A stretch of DNA of 64,000 nucleotides from Emcibacter sp. (GTDB taxonomy: Bacteria > Pseudomonadota > Alphaproteobacteria > Sphingomonadales > Emcibacteraceae): positions 108,902 to 172,901 of the forward strand of contig JAIOYI010000006.1 of NCBI GenBank assembly GCA_021741205.1. Reading direction: 5' to 3'. Of this stretch, positions 1 through 9,520 are shown one piece after another. Position 1 is the first letter of the stretch. Each line of letters opens with the position of its first letter. A model generated the notes under the pieces. The model was not told where the DNA came from and did not search any database. It saw nothing but the letters and a program-made list of their open reading frames with translations. Position numbers and translations under genes: made by a program.

Positions 1-1408
1 GATGACGTTCTGAAATAGCTTCGCTGCCATAAATTTCGCAAACTTTGCTACCGGCTATTAATTTTGCCTTATAGGTACCAAGACGCATCGTGCCGCCCTT
101 GTCCCCGTCTTCTGTACGTTTTTGCACCGCACCATCATGTTTCCATTCCGTCATAAGACCAACAATAGGATCAGCACAATCGCCAAATTCAGTGGAGCTT
201 GCCCCTTTAATGCCTGCCATATTACGGGCAGCCTCAACGCACGCCATCTGCATACCAAAACAAATACCAAAATAAGGAATTTTATGTTCTCGAGCAAACT
301 GAGCCGCGGCAATCTTACCTTCTGCGCCTCTCTCTCCAAAACCACCTGGAACCAAAATGCCATTCACATGTTCAAAACGTGCGGCGATGTCTGCGCCCTC
401 TTCAAATATTTTAGCATTGAACCATTCTATATTAACTTTGACATTATTCGCAAACCCGCCATGAATTAATGCCTCAATCAGAGATTTATAAGCATCCTTT
501 AATTCAGTATATTTACCGACAACCGCAATCGTCACTTCCCCTTCAGGACTACTTACATGCTCCATAATTTTATGCCAACGGGTAAGGTCAGCATTGGTCA
601 GGTTTGGATCAATTCCAAAGGATAACAAAACTTCGGCATCCAATCCCTCTGCATGATAATTCAGGGGAACCTCGTAAATACTGCTGGCATCAAGAGCCTG
701 AATGACCGCTGTTTCGCGAACATTACAGAAAAGTGCTATTTTTCTGCGGTCTGAATCCTCAATATCATGTTCTGAACGACAAACCAGCACATTAGGTTGA
801 ATTCCAATACTGCGCAGTTCCTTAACCGAATGCTGGGTTGGTTTTGTTTTAAGCTCCCCTGCGGCACTCAAATAGGGAACAAGCGTTAAATGGATATAAC
901 AGACATTCGTTCGTCCAAGATCATTCCCAAGCTGCCGAATAGCCTCCATAAAGGGGAGACTTTCAATATCACCAATTGTTCCGCCAATCTCGCACAAAAC
1001 AAAATCCGTATCGCTATCCACATCAGAGGTCGCAAAAGTTTTTATGGCATTGGTCACATGAGGAATCACTTGAACCGTAGCCCCCAGATAATCTCCCCGA
1101 CGTTCTCGTGCCAGAATGTCGCTGTAAATACGTCCAGAAGAAACGCTATCGCTTTTACGGGATGGCACGCCCGTAAAACGTTCATAATGCCCCAAATCCA
1201 GATCAGTTTCCGCCCCATCATCGGTAACGAATACTTCGCCGTGCTGGTATGGAGACATAGTCCCTGGATCAACATTCAAATAAGGATCAAGCTTTCTAAG
1301 GCGAACGGTGTAACCACGAGATTGAAGTAATGCTCCAAGAGCTGCGGACAGTATGCCCTTCCCCAAAGAAGAAACAACACCGCCAGTAATAAAAATATAT
1401 CGTGTCAT
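1..1408 (-). CDS. pyrG: CTP synthase, 3' end cut by window edge
   Basis: Makes CTP from UTP, ATP and glutamine, the last step of de novo pyrimidine nucleotide synthesis in the cytosol. The reading frame starts at ATG 1408 and runs off the left edge after 469 codons. About 70 residues of the usual ~540 are therefore missing. The N-terminus reads [18 protein letters not shown], the synthetase-domain P-loop. The ammonia-ligase domain occupies about residues 1-270. The glutaminase domain follows, with its nucleophile Cys in GICFGMQMA near residue 380. It is the third gene of a minus-strand tpiA-secG-pyrG group, 112 bp after secG, an arrangement common in alphaproteobacteria. Identification is secure. 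Confidence 0.97.
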   Translation of the reverse strand, partial: MTRYIFITGGVVSSLGKGILSAALGALLQSRGYTVRLRKLDPYLNVDPGTMSPYQHGEVFVTDDGAETDLDLGHYERFTGVPSRKSDSVSSGRIYSDILARERRGDYLGATVQVIPHVTNAIKTFATSDVDSDTDFVLCEIGGTIGDIESLPFMEAIRQLGNDLGRTNVCYIHLTLVPYLSAAGELKTKPTQHSVKELRSIGIQPNVLVCRSEHDIEDSDRRKIALFCNVRETAVIQALDASSIYEVPLNYHAEGLDAEVLLSFGIDPNLTNADLTRWHKIMEHVSSPEGEVTIAVVGKYTELKDAYKSLIEALIHGGFANNVKVNIEWFNAKIFEEGADIAARFEHVNGILVPGGFGERGAEGKIAAAQFAREHKIPYFGICFGMQMACVEAARNMAGIKGASSTEFGDCADPIVGLMTEWKHDGAVQKRTEDGDKGGTMRLGTYKAKLIAGSKVCEIYGSEAISERH

Positions 1409-1520
1409 GGGCAGAAATTATCCCGAACATACATTACCGTCCAATTCCATATGAATCGGACTGCCATTTATAGTATCATATCCGAAACAGACAAAAAATC
1501 GTTTCAGAATAAATATTACA

Positions 1521-1844
1521 TTATTCAGAATCCGGAATAACAGGTGCTTTATCTTCTGTTACTGTCGGAATATTCTGTTCGATAACCTTCTTGTCAACGT
1601 CAAAAACGGAGATGTCTTCGGATTGTTGTTTGGCAATCACGGCAAGCCCAAGACTTGTCACAAAAAAACCAACCGCCAGAAAGGTTGTAATTCTTGTCAG
1701 TAACGTAGCGGCGCTACGACCCGACATCATTCCTCCCTGACCACCGCCAATACCCAATGCACCACCTGTAGAGCGCTGAAGGAGAACCATCACCACAAGG
1801 CTTATCGTCAAAATCAAATGAATAACAAGAATGACCTCTTGCAT
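1521..1844 (-). CDS. secG: Protein translocase subunit SecG
   Basis: Small inner-membrane subunit of the SecYEG translocon that helps SecA-driven export. The 107-residue product has two hydrophobic segments, about residues 4-22 and 53-72. They are separated by the glycine-rich cytoplasmic loop typical of SecG (STGGALGIGGGQGGMMSGR). A short acidic C-terminal tail follows. It lies between tpiA and pyrG on the same strand, its usual alphaproteobacterial position. The length is normal for the family. The glycine-rich loop makes the call confident despite low sequence complexity elsewhere. Confidence 0.93.
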   Translation of the reverse strand: MQEVILVIHLILTISLVVMVLLQRSTGGALGIGGGQGGMMSGRSAATLLTRITTFLAVGFFVTSLGLAVIAKQQSEDISVFDVDKKVIEQNIPTVTEDKAPVIPDSE

Positions 1845-1951
1845 AACTAAAACTCTTCTATTATCTGCGAAATATAATGATCAAGTTGGCTTTTACTCTA
1901 ATCTTGTTCATATGGCTAGTCTAAAATGATCATATAACCAAATTGATTTGT

Positions 1952-2695
1952 CTATGATTGATAAGCCGTTATTATCCCATAAAAATCCTCTGCTTTTAAA
2001 CTTGCCCCTCCAACCAAGGCACCGTTCACATTTGGAACAGCCATCAATTCCTTAGCATTAGAGGCCTTAACAGACCCTCCATACTGAATTCGCACCATAT
2101 TACCGTCTGTACCAAATTTATTTAAGAGCAATGCGCGGATTACAGCATGAACCTCGGCCACATCTTCTGTGGTTGGGGTTTTTCCAGTTCCAATGGCCCA
2201 TACAGGCTCATAGGCAATGACCGTACCCGCTACCGCTGCATCTTCAGGAATAGATCCCATAATTTGAGAGGTCACCACGTCCAGTGTTTCACCATTCTCT
2301 CTTTGCGTATTGGTTTCTCCCACACAAATAATGGCGGTTAATCCCTGCATTTGGGCTGCATGGGCCTTTGCCTTGACCATATCATTGGTTTCAAAATGAT
2401 CAGCACGGCGTTCAGAATGGCCAACAATAACGTAACGGCACCCTAAATCCTTGAGCATTACCGCCGATATATCGCCCGTATGGGCGCCGTTCTGCATCAT
2501 GTGACAATCCTGTGCCCCTATGTCGATTCCTTTTCCCGATAATGCATGAATTAATGTAGCGGGTGGACAGATCAAAACCTCACATCCCGCACCATTTTTT
2601 TCTATCATATTACTTAATGCGTTGATTTCTCTTACGCTTGTCATTAAGCCATTCATTTTCCAATTGCCTGCGACAAGGGCTTTAGGAGTTGTCAT
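1952..2695 (-). CDS. tpiA: Triosephosphate isomerase
   Basis: Interconverts dihydroxyacetone phosphate and glyceraldehyde 3-phosphate in glycolysis and gluconeogenesis. The 247-residue protein is full length. The substrate-binding NWKMN motif with Lys13 is present. The electrophile His93 is in VGHSERR, and the catalytic base Glu163 is in [11 protein letters not shown], followed by the flexible loop 6. The C-terminal phosphate-binding GGSV and GALVGGASL segments are intact. It is the first gene of the tpiA-secG-pyrG group and is transcribed divergently from ppiD across a 191-bp gap. All catalytic residues are present, so the enzyme should be active. Confidence 0.98.
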   Translation of the reverse strand: MTTPKALVAGNWKMNGLMTSVREINALSNMIEKNGAGCEVLICPPATLIHALSGKGIDIGAQDCHMMQNGAHTGDISAVMLKDLGCRYVIVGHSERRADHFETNDMVKAKAHAAQMQGLTAIICVGETNTQRENGETLDVVTSQIMGSIPEDAAVAGTVIAYEPVWAIGTGKTPTTEDVAEVHAVIRALLLNKFGTDGNMVRIQYGGSVKASNAKELMAVPNVNGALVGGASLKAEDFYGIITAYQS

Positions 2696-2816
2696 TTCTC
2701 TTTCCTCTCATTAAAAATCATTCTGTTGCTAACAGAAAAGCCTCTACTTTTCCAGATTAACAATGAAAAAAATTTAATCCGATGCCCACTTCAATTTTTA
2801 GCATTATTTTTTTCGG

Positions 2817-2845
2817 TTGCGATGCATCCAACTGAGCACTATTAT
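2817..2845 (+). promoter_or_regulatory. Predicted sigma-70 promoter for ppiD-trpE
   Basis: A -35 box TTGCGA (2817-2822) and a -10 box TATTAT (2840-2845) are separated by exactly 17 bp. They end about 40 bp before the ppiD start codon, inside the divergent tpiA/ppiD gap. This was judged by eye against the consensus and not tested. Confidence 0.5.
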
Positions 2846-2886
2846 GCCACAAAATTTTATAGATTCTAAAACGGATACCAAAATTA

Positions 2887-4794
2887 ATGCTACAATTATT
2901 CAGAAGCGGCCTTACCTCTTATTTTGCCACTGCATTACTCGGATTACTTATCGCAAGTTTTGCCCTTTGGGGAATTGGTGGCGACATCTTGGGTGGTGCT
3001 TCAAATAATATTGCCCAAATTGGGGATAGTAAATTATCCCGAAATGACTACGCCCGTGAATTTCAAAATAAATATGCAGAAATTCAGCAGCAATCCGAAG
3101 GTGAAATCACCAAGGAAATGGTAGTTGATCAAGGTTATACAAAAAGATGGGTTGCCGATCTTATTCAACGCAAAACCTTTGCTTATACCGCCCATAAACT
3201 AAATATTAGAATTACGGATGCAGAACTGCGTAAATTCATTATGAGCATAGAGGTATTTCAAGACACCTTTGGTCAATTTAGTAAAGCCAAATTTGAAAGC
3301 ATTGCCCGTTACCAAGGCTATAGTGCAACCGAATTTGAAGAAATTTTACGCCGTGATCTTGAACGTCAGTATTTAATGAGTTCAATCGCAAGCAGCATAT
3401 CAGTCCCAAATATTTTACAAGATACGCTCGTCAAATTTCTCCTTGAGGAGAGAACCGCTGAAATCATCACCGTAAAAGCTTCCACTGTTAAAAATATCCC
3501 TACACCAACAGAGGAAGAGCTTATAAAATATTATCAGGATAGTACAGAAAACTACATGGCACCAGAATATCGTGATATCCGGTTTATGACATTGTCCTCT
3601 TCCGACTTTGCAAAAGATATTACTGTAACCGCAGAAGAAGTTGATCAAGCAATAACGGATCAAGCCAATACCAAAGCCGAAAATGAAAAGAGGGATTTTC
3701 AACAAATATTATTTGATAATAAAGAAGCCGCCGATAAAGCCTTTGCTGACCTTGAGAAAGGGCGTTCTTTTAAGGATATTATTCTGGCTTCTGGCGCCTT
3801 AGAAGATGAAGCACTTGTGCGTGACAACACGATGCAGGATTCAACCGACACCTATGGTATTAATGCCGCCGAATTAATTTTTACAACACAAGAGGGACAA
3901 TATACGCACCCCGTAGAAACCGATTTTGGATGGCGTATATTCAATATAACAAAAATTTCCGCAACAACTGTAGATAAAAACACCCTAAGGGTGGAAACAG
4001 AAGAAAAATTAAAGAAAGAAAAAGCTCTCGATCTTTTGTATAATAAAACGGAACTTATTAATGACGAGCTTGCTGCGGGGGCGAGTTTATCTGATATAGC
4101 AGAAAACCTTAATATCAAAATGCACACAGCCCTTGATATGGATGCAACAGGTTACAATTCCAAGGGCGACCTTGTCAAAGAGATACCAACAGATACAGTC
4201 TTTTTAACCAAGGCCTTTAGCAGTATGGAGGGCGATGAACCAGCCCTAGAGGAACTGAGTAATGGGGACTATTTCCTACTTGCTGTGGACAATATAAAAG
4301 GAAGTAGCTTGCGCCCATTTGAGGATGTCAAATCAAGTGTTTTGGATCTGTGGCTTGCCCGTGCCCGTGAAAATACCGCACGCGAAAAAGCCAATGAATT
4401 ATTGATCCTTGCTCAGGAAGGCAAAACACTGGCTGATCTTGCTGCTAAACAAACTGAACTTGCTTTCACCTCTGTCACCTTGGCCAGAAACGATCAAACT
4501 GGACAGGTAACGCGAACAATTCAAAATAGTATTTTTGATCTTGACGTTAATAGTGCGAAAATTTTGCCGGCTGCCGATGGAAATGGTTTTGTGGTTGTTA
4601 AACTTCTTTCCAAAAAGATATCGGACAAGGCTCTACCCTCCGAGCAAAATGAACAATTAAAGAAAATTCTTGTTCAGGAATATGAACAACGTATTTTGTC
4701 CAATTACTGGATTCATTTAGAGAATGCATTACCTGTTGTCATCAATGAACGGGCTATTAATGCCGTTCACGATCAATTGGTCTCTCGGGAATAA
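2887..4794 (+). CDS. ppiD: PpiD-like membrane-anchored peptidyl-prolyl isomerase chaperone
   Basis: Periplasmic folding factor anchored in the inner membrane, thought to help proteins leaving the Sec translocon. The 635-residue product has one N-terminal membrane segment (about residues 12-34, with FALWGIGGDILGG) and no signal-peptidase site. A SurA_N-like helical chaperone domain follows (about 40-200). A parvulin-like rotamase region lies at about 265-365, with FQQILF and a degenerate TDFGWRIFNITKI ending. A long helical C-terminus completes it. trpE starts 2 bp after its stop, so the two are probably cotranscribed. Start ATG 2887 is favoured because the anchor begins directly after it. PpiD rotamase domains are often inactive, so chaperone activity is likelier than isomerisation. 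Confidence 0.9.
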   Translation: MLQLFRSGLTSYFATALLGLLIASFALWGIGGDILGGASNNIAQIGDSKLSRNDYAREFQNKYAEIQQQSEGEITKEMVVDQGYTKRWVADLIQRKTFAYTAHKLNIRITDAELRKFIMSIEVFQDTFGQFSKAKFESIARYQGYSATEFEEILRRDLERQYLMSSIASSISVPNILQDTLVKFLLEERTAEIITVKASTVKNIPTPTEEELIKYYQDSTENYMAPEYRDIRFMTLSSSDFAKDITVTAEEVDQAITDQANTKAENEKRDFQQILFDNKEAADKAFADLEKGRSFKDIILASGALEDEALVRDNTMQDSTDTYGINAAELIFTTQEGQYTHPVETDFGWRIFNITKISATTVDKNTLRVETEEKLKKEKALDLLYNKTELINDELAAGASLSDIAENLNIKMHTALDMDATGYNSKGDLVKEIPTDTVFLTKAFSSMEGDEPALEELSNGDYFLLAVDNIKGSSLRPFEDVKSSVLDLWLARARENTAREKANELLILAQEGKTLADLAAKQTELAFTSVTLARNDQTGQVTRTIQNSIFDLDVNSAKILPAADGNGFVVVKLLSKKISDKALPSEQNEQLKKILVQEYEQRILSNYWIHLENALPVVINERAINAVHDQLVSRE

Positions 4795-4796
4795 TA

Positions 4797-6317
4797 ATGT
4801 CTGACACACAAGATTTTCAGACTTTTAAAGAGAAATATGACCAAAACATCCCCCAGATCGTCTGGACGACCCTTGTTGCTGATTTGGAAACGTCAATTTC
4901 AGCCTATCTTAAAATCTGTTCAGATCATGACGAATACTGTTGTTTACTCGAATCCGTAGAGGGCGGAGCCATTCGTGGACGTTATACCTTCATTGGACTA
5001 AAGCCCGATATAATATGGCGGTGTCATGGCCATAAGGCCGAAATCAATCGAGAAGCCTTAAATCGTGCCAAAGATGAAAACGCTTTTCAGCCTCAGAAAA
5101 AAAAATCACTGGATAGCCTTAGAGATTTATTGACAGAATCCCTGATTGATTTACCAGAAAATATGCCCCCGTCCTCTGCTGGGCTCATTGGTTATATGGG
5201 CTATGATACGATCCGTTTAATGGAAAAATTAAACCCCGCAAAAGAAGACAAATTTTCAATTCCAGATGGTATCTTTATGCGACCAACGATTATGGTCGTT
5301 TTTGACTCCGTCACAGATCATTTAACGATTGTAACTCCCGTAAGACCAAATCCCAATATTAACGCCGAAACCGCCTATCTCAGAGCAAAGGAAAGGCTTT
5401 TTGAAATTGAATCGGCTTTGTCAAAGCCTCTTGATGGATCACAGAAAATATCCGATCATATATTCGATCTTTCAGAGGCAGTATCTAATACCTCAAAAGA
5501 AAAATATATTGAGATGGTGGAACGGGCAAAGGAATATATCACCGCAGGCGATATTTTTCAGGTCGTTCTATCACAACGTTTTACCACGAAATTTCCCTTG
5601 CCGCCCTTTTCTCTTTACCGGGCCTTAAGACGCACCAATCCCTCTCCTTTTCTGTATTATTTAAAATTTGGAGAATGGTCAGTTATTGGATCTAGCCCTG
5701 AAATTTTGGTGCGGTTGCGGGATGGAAAAATAACCGTCCGCCCCATAGCAGGCACCCGTCCTCGAGGTGCAACTTCAGAAGAAGATATGCTTTTAGCCGA
5801 TAGCCTTCTGAATGATCCCAAAGAGCTCGCCGAGCATCTCATGTTACTGGATCTTGGACGCAATGATGTTGGTAAGGTTTCCAAAACAGGAACCGTAAAG
5901 CCAACGCAAAAAATGATGATCGAATATTATTCCCATGTCATGCACATTGTATCAGAGGTTGAAGGAGAAATTGACCCGAAATATGATGCCTTAGAGGCCT
6001 TTGCCGCAGGTTTTCCCGCAGGAACCGTAAGCGGCGCACCCAAAGTCCGCGCCATGGAAATTATTGATGAATTGGAATTAGACAAACGGGGCATTTATGC
6101 AGGCGCCGTTGGTTATTTCTCGGCTAACGGCAGTATGGATACCTGTATCGTCCTTAGAACGGCCATTGTAAAGGATGGCTTGATGCATGTTCAGGCGGGG
6201 GCTGGGATCGTAGCAGACAGCGACCCACACTCAGAATATGCAGAATGTAAGGCCAAGGCACGGGCGCTTTTCCGTGCAGCAGAAGAGGCTATAAGCTTTG
6301 CAGGTCAACCCAAATAA
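4797..6317 (+). CDS. trpE: Anthranilate synthase component I
   Basis: Converts chorismate to anthranilate, using ammonia from the TrpG glutaminase, as the first committed step of tryptophan synthesis. The 506-residue protein carries the LLES motif (residues 50-53) of the tryptophan feedback pocket. The C-terminal chorismate-binding domain shows PIAGTRPRG, LDLGRNDVGKV and PAGTVSGAPKVRAMEIIDELE. The alanine in PIAGT distinguishes it from PabB, which has lysine there. It follows ppiD by 2 bp. In many alphaproteobacteria trpG, trpD and trpC come next. Here the next gene is an unrelated convergent one, so the rest of the pathway must lie elsewhere. Confidence 0.96.
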   Translation: MSDTQDFQTFKEKYDQNIPQIVWTTLVADLETSISAYLKICSDHDEYCCLLESVEGGAIRGRYTFIGLKPDIIWRCHGHKAEINREALNRAKDENAFQPQKKKSLDSLRDLLTESLIDLPENMPPSSAGLIGYMGYDTIRLMEKLNPAKEDKFSIPDGIFMRPTIMVVFDSVTDHLTIVTPVRPNPNINAETAYLRAKERLFEIESALSKPLDGSQKISDHIFDLSEAVSNTSKEKYIEMVERAKEYITAGDIFQVVLSQRFTTKFPLPPFSLYRALRRTNPSPFLYYLKFGEWSVIGSSPEILVRLRDGKITVRPIAGTRPRGATSEEDMLLADSLLNDPKELAEHLMLLDLGRNDVGKVSKTGTVKPTQKMMIEYYSHVMHIVSEVEGEIDPKYDALEAFAAGFPAGTVSGAPKVRAMEIIDELELDKRGIYAGAVGYFSANGSMDTCIVLRTAIVKDGLMHVQAGAGIVADSDPHSEYAECKAKARALFRAAEEAISFAGQPK

Positions 6318-6327
6318 TCATCCCTAG

Positions 6328-7359
6328 TTAATGGGTTGCAAAATTTTCATCGTTCTTTTTTACCACAAGTATATGATTATACTTTCTTTTAACCAGATGG
6401 GACAAAGGAACGACGGCAATGCCCTTTTTCTGTAAGGTTGGCAACCAATAGGACAAGGCTTCAATGGTTTCTTTATAAGGATGGCCAATAGCAATGGCAT
6501 GGCCGTTTTTATAGGCCATATTTTCAAGTTTTTCCAACTGACCCAAAATATAGGGCAGATTTTGTTCATTATCCAAAAAAAAGTCCCGTGAGATATTAGG
6601 TATATTTTTCTCGGTCGCCATATCAGCCAAAAGCGATTTTCGGGATGTTTTAGAATCAAGCACCAATAATCCTCTATGATGAATTTCTTCTAAGATAACA
6701 TCTAGGCCTTGACGATATTCTGTAAAAGAGCTTCCCATATGATTGTTAAGCCCCACATAGCCTTCAAACTGGGACAGATTAAAGGTCAAATCTTTCATGA
6801 GTTGTTTTTCTGTAATATTCTTTCGCATGGCATGGGGGCCTGGGTTCATATTGCCTTTTGGTTCCATAGGAAGATGAATCATCAGTTCATGCCCCCGATC
6901 TTTTGCCATTTGTGTCATATTCGGCAAATTATTGGCGTAAGGGAGGAATGACAGTGTTAAAGGAGCCTTTAAATTTATAATGGAAAGAGTTTTGTTTTGT
7001 AAAAGTCCTAAATCATCAATAACAATAGATATTTGAGGCAGAGTATCAACATAATCTGCAACCTGAACTGCATTAGCTTTCCAAGCATCCAATACGAGTT
7101 TTGCGTTTGTCTGTAAGGGTTCAGTTTCAGGTTCAGGTTCAGGCTCATGATAAGCAATGACCACATCAATAATTTTATGGTCTTCCTCAAAGGCTAAGGG
7201 CGCCATTTTATTTTTATGTGACTCAGAATGATCCTTATAAAATTGCCAAATTGCCCCAAAAGCCACAGCGATCAAAATCAGGTAAATTGTTGAAATCACT
7301 TCTTTTCTATAATGCCAAAGAGTTATAACGCCGCTATGGTCTTTTTTATTTAATCCCAA
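6328..7359 (-). CDS. Divergent polysaccharide deacetylase family protein (YibQ-like)
   Basis: Belongs to the divergent polysaccharide deacetylase family (DUF610/YibQ), envelope proteins with an NodB-like barrel and uncertain substrate. The 343-residue product has a cytoplasmic N-terminus and one membrane segment near residues 23-40. A low-complexity Glu-Pro linker (EPEPEPETEP) follows, then the catalytic-like domain from about residue 108. That domain shows ISIVIDDLGL, LMIHLPMEP, GLNNHMGS and a late AIAIGHPY. The paired Asp, His-Met-Gly and HP motifs are family hallmarks. The gene converges on trpE with a 10-bp gap. In other genomes the family accompanies murein hydrolase genes, but none lies beside it here. 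Confidence 0.88.
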   Translation of the reverse strand: MGLNKKDHSGVITLWHYRKEVISTIYLILIAVAFGAIWQFYKDHSESHKNKMAPLAFEEDHKIIDVVIAYHEPEPEPETEPLQTNAKLVLDAWKANAVQVADYVDTLPQISIVIDDLGLLQNKTLSIINLKAPLTLSFLPYANNLPNMTQMAKDRGHELMIHLPMEPKGNMNPGPHAMRKNITEKQLMKDLTFNLSQFEGYVGLNNHMGSSFTEYRQGLDVILEEIHHRGLLVLDSKTSRKSLLADMATEKNIPNISRDFFLDNEQNLPYILGQLEKLENMAYKNGHAIAIGHPYKETIEALSYWLPTLQKKGIAVVPLSHLVKRKYNHILVVKKNDENFATH

Positions 7360-7511
7360 TTTTTTATTCCCAAAATTTGTTTCAAACCTTTTTAATATAA
7401 AAAATAAATCTAAGGCAACATGTCTATATTGTTATTTTAAGAAATTCCCTATAGTGTAACGAAAAAACAGTAACCATATTATTAAATTCTGAAGAGATTC
7501 CAATAATTCGT

Positions 7512-9482
7512 ATGACAGATCTATTTGATACCCCCGCAACCACCACAGAATATTCAGCCAAGGATATAGAAGTATTAGAAGGATTAGAACCCGTTCGTCT
7601 ACGTCCGGGCATGTATGTGGGCGGAACCGATGAAAGAGCACTCCACCATCTGGTATCCGAAGTTCTGGACAATTCCATGGATGAGGCCGTTGCAGGCCAC
7701 GCCAACAGAATCGAAATTCAAATGCTTGAAAATGGCTCCATCAGCATTTCAGATAATGGACGAGGCATTCCCGTTGATCCCCATCCAAAGTTCAAGGATA
7801 AGTCAGCACTTGAAATTATCTTAACCACCCTTCATTCTGGTGGTAAATTTAACAGCAAGGCCTACGAAACATCGGGCGGACTTCATGGCGTTGGGGTTTC
7901 TGTGGTTAATGCTCTGTCTGAATGGCTTGTGGTCGAGGTTGCACGGGATAAAAATGTTTGGCAACAAAGTTTCTCTCGGGGAAAGCCCACCTCAAAACTT
8001 GAAAACATCGGCATAACCAACAACAGACGGGGAACCAAGGTTACCTTTTTTCCCGATCATGAAATTTTTGGCAAGGATGCTAAGTTCAAGCCCGCAAAAC
8101 TTTATCAGCTTGCAAAATCAAAGGCTTATTTGTTTAGGGGTGTTGAAATACGTTGGCAATGCGCTCCCGAATTAATAAAATCTACTGATGAAGTTCTTGA
8201 AAAGGACTGTTTCCATTTTCCGGGAGGGTTAAATGATTATCTGACCACGGCTATGGAAAAGAGAAGCTGTGTTACGGAAGAAAATTTTCACGGTATCTCG
8301 CCACTAGCCGATAATATGGGGCGAGTCGAATGGGCCGTTAGCTGGCCTGAATATGGGGACGGCAACATTCGCTCCTATTGCAACACGGTTCCAACTCCCA
8401 TCGGTGGCACCCATGAAACGGGCATTCGTACAGCACTGCTGAAAGGCATCAAGGCTTACGGCGAATTGATCGGCAATAAAAAGGCCGCAAACATCACTGG
8501 TGAAGATTTTTTCGTCAACAGTTGCAGCCTAATTTCTGTCTTTATTAAAAACCCACAATTTCAGGGCCAAACAAAGGACAAACTCACCAACCCAGAGGCC
8601 GCAAGATTGGTAGAAAATGCCATACGAGATCATTTTGACCATTGGTTAAGTGGCTCTCCTGCCATGGCCAATGATCTACTTGCTTGGGCACTTGAACGTG
8701 CGGAAGAACGCATGCGGCGACGGGAAGAAAAGGACGTTAAACGCCAAACCGCCACCAACAAACGAAAACTGAGACTTCCAGGGAAACTTGCCGATTGTAG
8801 TCAAGATGCCGCCGAAGGTACTGAAATTTATATTGTCGAGGGCGATAGTGCTGGCGGATCTGCAAAACAGGCCAGAGACCGTAAAACACAGGCTATTTTG
8901 CCTATTCGGGGTAAAATCCTTAATGTGGCAAGTGCAACACGGGATAAAATTCGTGGTAATCAGGAAATAGCTGATATCACCCTTGCCCTTGGTTGCGGAA
9001 CTGGTGATAAATATGACGAGGATGCACTTCGCTATGAAAAGGTCGTCATTATGACCGATGCGGACGTGGACGGCGCCCATATTGCAACCCTTCTTATCAC
9101 TTTATTTTATCAGGAAATGCCAGAACTTATTAAAAATGGTCATCTTTATCTCGCACAACCACCCCTATATCGCATCGCCCAAGGCGGAACGGTATTTTAT
9201 GCCCGTGATGATCAACATAAGGACGAACTTATGGCGCGGGAATTTAAGGGACGCGGCAAGATCGAAATAAGCCGTTTTAAAGGCCTTGGCGAGATGCCCG
9301 CAGCCCAACTCAAAGAAACCACCATGAAGAAAGATAAACGCACCCTGCTTCGGGTTATTATTGCAGAAGGCACCAGACTTGAAACTGCAGAACGGGTGAA
9401 CCAGCTCATGGGAAAAAAACCGGAACTGCGCTTTCAATTCATTCAGGAAAATGCTGATAAGGTGAGTGAACTGGACATTTAA
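7512..9482 (+). CDS. parE: DNA topoisomerase IV subunit B
   Basis: ATPase subunit of topoisomerase IV, which decatenates daughter chromosomes. The 656-residue product has a GHKL ATPase domain with DNSMDEAVAG, NGRGIPVD and GGLHGVGVSVVNALS. A transducer domain with QTKDKL follows, then a Toprim domain with EGDSAGGSA and the metal-binding DADVDGAH. The C-terminal MGKKPELRFQFIQENA closing motif is intact. It is about 150 residues shorter than typical GyrB, lacks GyrB-type insertions, and keeps DP instead of the GyrB-like DD in the IPVDPHP segment; these points favour ParE. It is transcribed alone, divergently from the deacetylase gene. Confidence 0.93.
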   Translation: MTDLFDTPATTTEYSAKDIEVLEGLEPVRLRPGMYVGGTDERALHHLVSEVLDNSMDEAVAGHANRIEIQMLENGSISISDNGRGIPVDPHPKFKDKSALEIILTTLHSGGKFNSKAYETSGGLHGVGVSVVNALSEWLVVEVARDKNVWQQSFSRGKPTSKLENIGITNNRRGTKVTFFPDHEIFGKDAKFKPAKLYQLAKSKAYLFRGVEIRWQCAPELIKSTDEVLEKDCFHFPGGLNDYLTTAMEKRSCVTEENFHGISPLADNMGRVEWAVSWPEYGDGNIRSYCNTVPTPIGGTHETGIRTALLKGIKAYGELIGNKKAANITGEDFFVNSCSLISVFIKNPQFQGQTKDKLTNPEAARLVENAIRDHFDHWLSGSPAMANDLLAWALERAEERMRRREEKDVKRQTATNKRKLRLPGKLADCSQDAAEGTEIYIVEGDSAGGSAKQARDRKTQAILPIRGKILNVASATRDKIRGNQEIADITLALGCGTGDKYDEDALRYEKVVIMTDADVDGAHIATLLITLFYQEMPELIKNGHLYLAQPPLYRIAQGGTVFYARDDQHKDELMAREFKGRGKIEISRFKGLGEMPAAQLKETTMKKDKRTLLRVIIAEGTRLETAERVNQLMGKKPELRFQFIQENADKVSELDI

Positions 9483-9520
9483 GGAAATGGTCTATTCAGA
9501 TTTATCGCATAATACGTTGC

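Noticed and set aside
890..1330. 146-codon plus-strand frame opposite pyrG
   Set aside because: Shadow of pyrG, which has full CTP synthase motifs in the minus strand.
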